Shown one piece after another: positions 58,827 through 64,000 of a stretch of DNA of 64,000 nucleotides. A program made the translations under genes and the position numbers. A model generated the notes under the pieces. That model was not told the origin of the DNA. It worked only from the letters and a program-made list of their open reading frames with translations, and ran no database searches. This stretch comes from Mactromeris polynyma. Lineage: Eukaryota; Mollusca; Bivalvia; Venerida; Mactridae. Numbering within the stretch: position 1 is the first letter of the stretch; each line of letters begins with the position of its first letter. The DNA lies in NCBI GenBank assembly GCA_032209605.1, contig JASFXZ010000005.1:25284905-25348904 (forward strand). The letters are read 5' to 3'.

Positions 58827-61637
58827 TCAGTCCAGAATCATTCTTGCTTTCCCAAAGTTCATTCCTGCTTGGTTGGCACCTTTGTTTGATCCATACTGAA
58901 GACCTATGACCTGGTGACCTGCTTTTAGCTGTGCCTCACTAAATGATCGAATATTATGTTCACATTTCCGTGGCCAAATCGCTGGTCCTTTGTAATCAGG
59001 CCGACTTTGTGCCTAAAATGAAACGCAAGTATAATGTTCACACACATTTCTTTATTATAAAGTACAATAAAAGTTGAATTATTTACAAAAGGTGCCACGT
59101 TTACTTCAAGTCGAAAGCTTCAATTTTAATTCTTAAAATGAATTACCATAGCTGCATTGTATATATACATTAAGGACATTGAAATTACTCCAAATTTCTA
59201 CAATATGAAACACCAAATCTCCATTTACATTGAACTCGTATTAAAAAACAACAGTTTTTCAAACCCTACCCACTTTTTACAATCAATCTAAGGGACTAGT
59301 CTTTGACATGATTGTAATAATGGAAACACGTTTGTTAAATTATATCAAACTTACAAGCAAACGTACGGAGTCATAGAGGTGACATGAGTGAAATCATTTT
59401 TATCTCGTGGCCACGACTTACTAACTTGTTCCCACGACATACTAAGTCGTGGGAACGAGATAAAAATAATTTCACTCATGTCACCTCTATGCCGTAAAAA
59501 CGTTACATAAATGAGTACAAAATTTAAAAAAGTTATGCAGTAGACAAAATCACCTCAATTCCTATCGCCCTTATGCACGTACACACTTGCACTAAATTGG
59601 TTTTCTCATATAAATAATCTGTTTGAAAGATATTAGAGTCTGGTACACCATATTCCTGAGTTTTCATTAGAAACATTCCGATACGTTCCCTTTCCCGCGC
59701 CATAGAAAATGCTTGATTGGTTGTAGGTTGGAAGGTTTTCCTAGAAAAGTCTAATTTCTGTGCTTGTGGTAAAAGTGCATCTATAAGTCTGTAATGCAGA
59801 TACAAATAAATGTTAAGGATAACACAAATAGTACAATAAACTAGTATGACCAAACTCATCAGAGCTCAGACGAAGCATAGACAATTGATTTCGACACGTG
59901 ACCTTTAAATTCTTTCGGGATCGGTAGCTTAGCAACGAGGAATTTACCTTTAAAAGTATAGTGTAATTTATGATACAACACTTTCAGAAATATCATATGC
60001 TTTAAATATTTCCAGATTTTCATTTTGAAGCAATAGGCGTAATTCCTCCCTCTAATATAATCAACCGTTCCAGCTAGCACTCACAGTGCTTTGATTACCG
60101 TCGATATCACCATATCAACAAAGAAAAACAGGAGCGCACATGCCTTTGCAAAATGTTAGAATTCAACGGACACTGGGGTCGAGATATACTATGAATGTAT
60201 ATACAGTGCTATCTCTCATTAGCAAAACCCTTCGGAAAACAAAATGATTGACTGTTGTTGAGAGGTTGTTGCTCTGAAGAGGTTAAATGGATAATAAGTT
60301 CTTACAGCAGGTAAATGAATACTGTTGTTAACTATCGGGTGCAGTTCGAGTCAAGGAAAGTGTTATACATTGTGCAATACAGTGATTTTTCCACATACAT
60401 CTATTTTGTCAGACTGTGTATAACATATTTAAATTTTGCCGAAGAAACTATGCCAGTCTTTAAGCACAAGTCGCCTTAGATTAACTTCAGTCCCATAGCT
60501 AATGTTTAATCAACTATCGACATATATGTTCACGTAATTATACTGTCAGCGTACTGTACATGTATATAACGTGGTTTGTGATAAATACTAAATGGGAGTC
60601 GGTCTGATTAAAAAGGTGGTCTGATTATTGAGTTTAAATGAGGAAAAATGCTGGTCCATGTAAAAATATGGTCTTAATAATGAGGTGGTTTTAACTTTGA
60701 TGTGATCTTTAATGCAGCTTTACTGTGCTCGTTACAAGAGCAAACTTCACTATAAATATATGAGGTAAGTGGTTAGTGGGTCGACAGTTGCTATGCACAT
60801 ACAATGAATGGTTTTATATTACATCAGATTTATTGCACAATTAAAGTGTTACAATTCACTGCTATCTGAGAATGTTATTCGATTTTACGTAAAAAATAAT
60901 TGCAAAAAGTATGCGTATCAAATAACGTATGTGTTTAATGGTCCTCGAAGTTCTCTCGTCATCATTGTTAGTATCTTCTACATTTTTAAGCATCTCGTGA
61001 GCGAAAAAGTACATGTTGAAACGATTTAAACCAACCATTAAGACACTAATACACGTGTAAAAAATTACTTCTATTGAATTATGTACATGTATACTCAGAA
61101 TGATAGATCCATATCTTCCCATAGCATAATTTATGATCAGGTGAAATGATCGACGGATATTTTTTCGCAGGATTTCAAATGAGCGAGCAATATTACAATA
61201 ACAAATAAATAGTTGACTAAACATTCATCATTCAGTGCCGAGACAGCCTCACCTGATCAATCTAAAGTTGTATGTTGTTGGATAAAATGGAATTCACTTA
61301 AACACAGGTGTTCGGTACGGGTTAATTTTTCTGACACATACTGATTGTGCTATTTTATGTTACAATTTAAAGCCACGCGCCGAGCACCAGTAGTTAAGAA
61401 GCCATATCGTGCCGATAATCAGAGTTTAGCGACACCACGAGTAAGCAACATAACTGAAATATACTCATTTGTTACAACTTACTTGCAAAGTAACATGCCA
61501 TCTTTCAATATGTTGTAGAAACTATATGACATTTCTCGTTTGTCCTCAAGTGCCGGAATCTCCAATGCCTCTCCAGTGATCTCTCCAATCCAGTACAAAC
61601 ATTTCTTGGATTCGTCAATGTCGAACTGTGAGTCAAT
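58827..61637 (-). CDS. Transgelin/calponin-like (muscle protein 20 type), 5' exon missing
   Basis: Actin-binding cytoskeletal protein of the calponin/transgelin family. Three exons join in frame: 61637-61483, 59788-59554 and 59012-58827 (stop 58827-58829), giving 191 residues. Exons 1 and 2 of this set carry the calponin-homology domain (C-L-Y-W-I-G-E-I-T-G, L-K-D-G-M-L-L-C-K-L-I, M-A-R-E-R-E-R-I-G-M-F, D-L-Y-E-K-T-N type block written here as D-Y-L-Y-E-K-T-N-L, V-C-T-C-I-R-A-I-G). The last exon carries one calponin-like repeat, I-G-L-Q-Y-G-S-N-K-G-A-N-Q-A-G-M. One repeat is the transgelin/Mp20 arrangement; calponins have several. The first coding exon (start and 10-20 residues) must lie upstream, beyond the minisatellites, possibly outside the window. 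Confidence 0.93.
59365..59500. mobile_element. MITE-like foldback element, second copy
   Basis: Arms GAGTCATAGAGGTGACATGA and TCATGTCACCTCTATGCCG are inverse, with inner palindromes CTCGTGGCCACGACTTA and TCGTGGGAACGAG. Same family as 16642-16777. It sits in the intron before the last exon pair of the transgelin-like gene. Confidence 0.7.
59890..61470. other. Transgelin-like gene intron; diverged repeat at 60590-60720
   Basis: No coding exon in either frame that resembles the family. At 60590-60720 GGTGGTCTGATTATTGAG and GGTCTTAATAATGAGGTGG belong to the repeat seen at 36410-36570. Confidence 0.4.
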
Positions 61638-61699
61638 CTGAAAACAAATAAATTACTTGAAATTCAGAAACATGACATTTTTAAGTTTAGTATTGTTGT

Positions 61700-62310
61700 G
61701 CTGTATTGCGTTTTGTTAAGTCGTGTTGTGTAACGTTTTATTGCTTTGCATCACCTTGTTTTCGTTGTACTGTGTTGTGCTGCATCACGCTTTATTGCTA
61801 TGCGATACGCTATGTTGCATCACGTTTTATTGCTATGCGATACGTTTTGCTGTGTTGTGTTGCATCACGCTTTATTGCTATTCGATACATTGTGCTGTGC
61901 TGGGATGCACCACGTTTTATTGCTATGCGATACGTTCTGATATGTTGGGTTGCGCCACGTTTTATTGCTATGCGATACATTCTGATATGTTGGGTTGCGT
62001 CACGTTTTATTGCTATGCGATACATTCTGATATGTTGGGTTGCGCCACGTTTTATTGCTATGCGATACATTCTGATATGTTGGGTTGCATCGCGTTTTAT
62101 TGCTATGCGATACATTCTGATATGTTGGGTTGCGCCACGTTTTATTGCTATGCGATACATTCTGATATGTTGGGTTGCATCACGTTTTATTGCTATGCGA
62201 TACGTTCTGATATGTTGGGTTGCATCACGTTTTATTGCTATGCGATACGTTCTGATATGTTGGGTTGTACCACGTTTAGTTGCTATGCGATACGTTCTGT
62301 TGAGTTATTT
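61700..62310. repeat. Minisatellite, 45-bp unit, about 13 copies
   Basis: Units of TTTTATTGCTATGCGATACA plus TTCTGATATGTTGGGTTGCGCCACG, diverged at the array edges. The 45-bp length (15 codons) leaves long frames open on both strands (61706-62353, 61723-62421, 61810-62160), which are artefacts of the repeat. Lies just upstream of the first visible transgelin-like exon, so probably intronic. Confidence 0.88.
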
Positions 62311-62399
62311 TGTTTTGTGTTGCTTTGTATTGCATCACGTTGCATTACGTTGAGTGGTAATGCTTTGCGTAACGTCGTGCATCATTGTGTTGCATCGCG

Positions 62400-62680
62400 T
62401 TACGTTGTGTTGCGTTGTTAACATTGTGTTGTGTTGCGTTGTTAACATTGCGTTGTGTTGCGTTGTTAACATTGTGTTGTGTTGCGTTGTTAACATTGTG
62501 TTGTGTTGCATTGTTAACATTGTGTTGCGTTGTTAACATTGTGTTATGTTGCGTTGTTAACATTGTGTTGTGTTGCGTTGTTAACATTGTGTTGTGTTGC
62601 GTTGTTAACATTGTGTTGTGTTGCGTTATTAACATTATGTTGTGTTGCGTTGTTAACATTGTGTTGCGTTGCATTTGTTT
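62400..62680. repeat. Short minisatellite, 24-bp unit with GTTAAC
   Basis: About eleven units of TTGTTAACATTGTGTTGTGTTGCG with some deletions of 5-7 bp. Low-complexity G/T strand asymmetry continues from the preceding array. Confidence 0.88.
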
Positions 62681-62689
62681 TATATGATA

Positions 62690-63100
62690 TGGACCGAATC
62701 AACTTTTTTTCGTCGTAAGACGAGAATGTATGGTAAATTGGTTAGGTTAAGAAAAACACAACGAATCTGTTTGGTAAAATACTCTCATATATCAAATAAA
62801 CGACGTTTGTAAACTTATCTCAAATGTACATGAGTATGATTAACAACCAATGTAGACTTCGACTTTTTCTAAGGACCTCACAATACGAGTTTCATTGTCA
62901 CTGGACGAAAGTTTTTGCTAATTATGACAGGCGAGTGTCAGCTATGAATTGAATGCCATAACATATCCATATAGCGGCATTTAGACGGAACACATCATTG
63001 TATTGTTGCCATTTAGTGATTGAACAGAATGGTATTAAGAAGAAATACTTTCAGCCACATACGTCGCTAGATATCATAAGTTGTCCTCGCACAGTATGGT
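62690..63100. other. Non-repetitive gap, no exon recognised
   Basis: About 400 bp of unique AT-rich sequence between two arrays. I searched the minus strand for a transgelin-like first exon and saw no convincing ATG plus splice donor. Confidence 0.35.
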
Positions 63101-63107
63101 TTACTGA

Positions 63108-64000
63108 TAGATGATGGTCACTGTGTGATACATGATGGTCACTGTGTGTGATACATGATGGTCACTGTGTGTGATACATGTTGGTCACTGTGTGTGATAC
63201 ATGATGGTCACTGAGTGTGATACATGATGGTCACTGTGTGTGATACATGATGGTCACTGTGTGTGATACATGATGGTCACTGTGTGTGATACATGATGGT
63301 CACTGTGTGTGATACATGATGGTCACTGTGTGTGATACATGATGGTCACTGTGTGTGATACATGATGGTCACTGTGTGTGATACATGATGGTCACTGTGT
63401 GTGATACATGATGGTCACTGTGTGTGATACATGATGGTCACTGTGTGTGATACATGATGGTCACTGTGTGTGATACATGATAGTCACTGAGTGTGATACA
63501 TGATGGTCACTGTGTGTGATACATGATGGTCACTGTGTGTGATACATGATGGTCACTGTGTGTGATACATGATGGTCACTGAGTACGATACATGATGGTC
63601 ACTGAGTACGATACATGATGGTCACTGTGTGCGATACATGATGGTCACTGTGTGTGATACATGATGGTCACTGTGTGTGATACATGATGGTCACAGTGTG
63701 TGATACATGATGGTCACTGTGTGTGATACATGATGGTCACTGTGTGTGATACATGATGGTCACTGAGTACGATACATGATGGTCACTGAGTACGATACAT
63801 GATGGTCACTGTGTGTGATACATGATGGTCACTGTGTGTGATACATGATGGTCACTGAGTACGATACATGATGGTCACTGAGTACGATACATGATGGTCA
63901 CTGTGTGCGATACATGATGGTCACTGTGTGTGATACATGATGGTCACTGTGTGTGATACATGATGGTCACAGTGTGTGATACATGATGGTCACTGTGTGT
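63108..64000. repeat. Minisatellite, 23-bp unit, about 39 copies, runs off window
   Basis: Tandem GATACATGATGGTCACTGTGTGT units. Variants (ACTGAGTACG, ACTGTGTGCG, ACAGTGTGTG) recur in the same order at about 63575-63710 and 63840-64000, showing a higher-order repeat. The array continues past the end of the window, so its total length is unknown. Confidence 0.92.

Noticed and set aside
61706..62421. Long Cys/Leu/Ile-rich ORFs of 116-232 codons on both strands
   Set aside because: All follow from a 45-bp unit without stops. Simultaneous openness of several frames on both strands argues against coding.
62335..62718. Repetitive ORFs over the GTTAAC array
   Set aside because: Artefacts of a 24-bp repeat, a multiple of three.

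Overview
This is a eukaryotic (animal) genomic window. It is AT-rich, with multi-exon genes using GT-AG introns, tRNA-derived SINE-like repeats, decayed non-LTR retrotransposon fragments, many short inverted-repeat DNA elements and long minisatellites. The gene families fit a lophotrochozoan, and the repeat style suggests a bivalve mollusc; that taxonomic call is inference.

Layout. 1-9.6 kb: no host gene recognised; repeats, a retrotransposon tail and a 1.9 kb minisatellite (6.69-8.6 kb). 9.64-13.91 kb, minus strand: acid sphingomyelinase-like phosphodiesterase (SMPDL3 type), complete except for its first coding exon(s). 14-30.7 kb: a repeat-rich desert with inverted-repeat elements, inverted pairs of dispersed repeats, a minisatellite carrying an inserted hairpin element, and a decayed reverse-transcriptase fragment. 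30.83-34.13 kb, plus strand: complete five-exon Na+/K+-ATPase beta subunit, followed by 6.3 kb with no further ORF. 40.73-51.04 kb, minus strand: complete 14-exon pre-mRNA-processing factor 17 (CDC40/PRP17). 51.45-56.92 kb, plus strand: six-exon homologue of the uncharacterised CXorf65/C22orf15 family, head-to-head with CDC40 across about 400 bp that hold a CRE and two inverted CCAAT boxes. 58.83-61.64 kb, minus strand: calponin/transgelin (muscle protein 20 type), first coding exon not found. 61.7-64 kb: three minisatellites, the last running off the window.

The genes are not a pathway. They are a membrane-transport subunit, a spliceosomal WD40 protein, a cytoskeletal protein, a phosphodiesterase and an uncharacterised protein. 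The only regulatory coupling visible is the CDC40 / CXorf65-like divergent promoter and the convergent 3' ends of ATP1B and CDC40. Exon joins were made by hand from splice consensus, reading-frame continuity and remembered family conservation; no search was run. The best candidates for undescribed biology are the mobile elements, above all an 853-bp foldback element with an 11-bp target duplication in CDC40 intron 1, several other inverted-repeat families, and a possible stop-creating cassette exon in the CXorf65-like gene.
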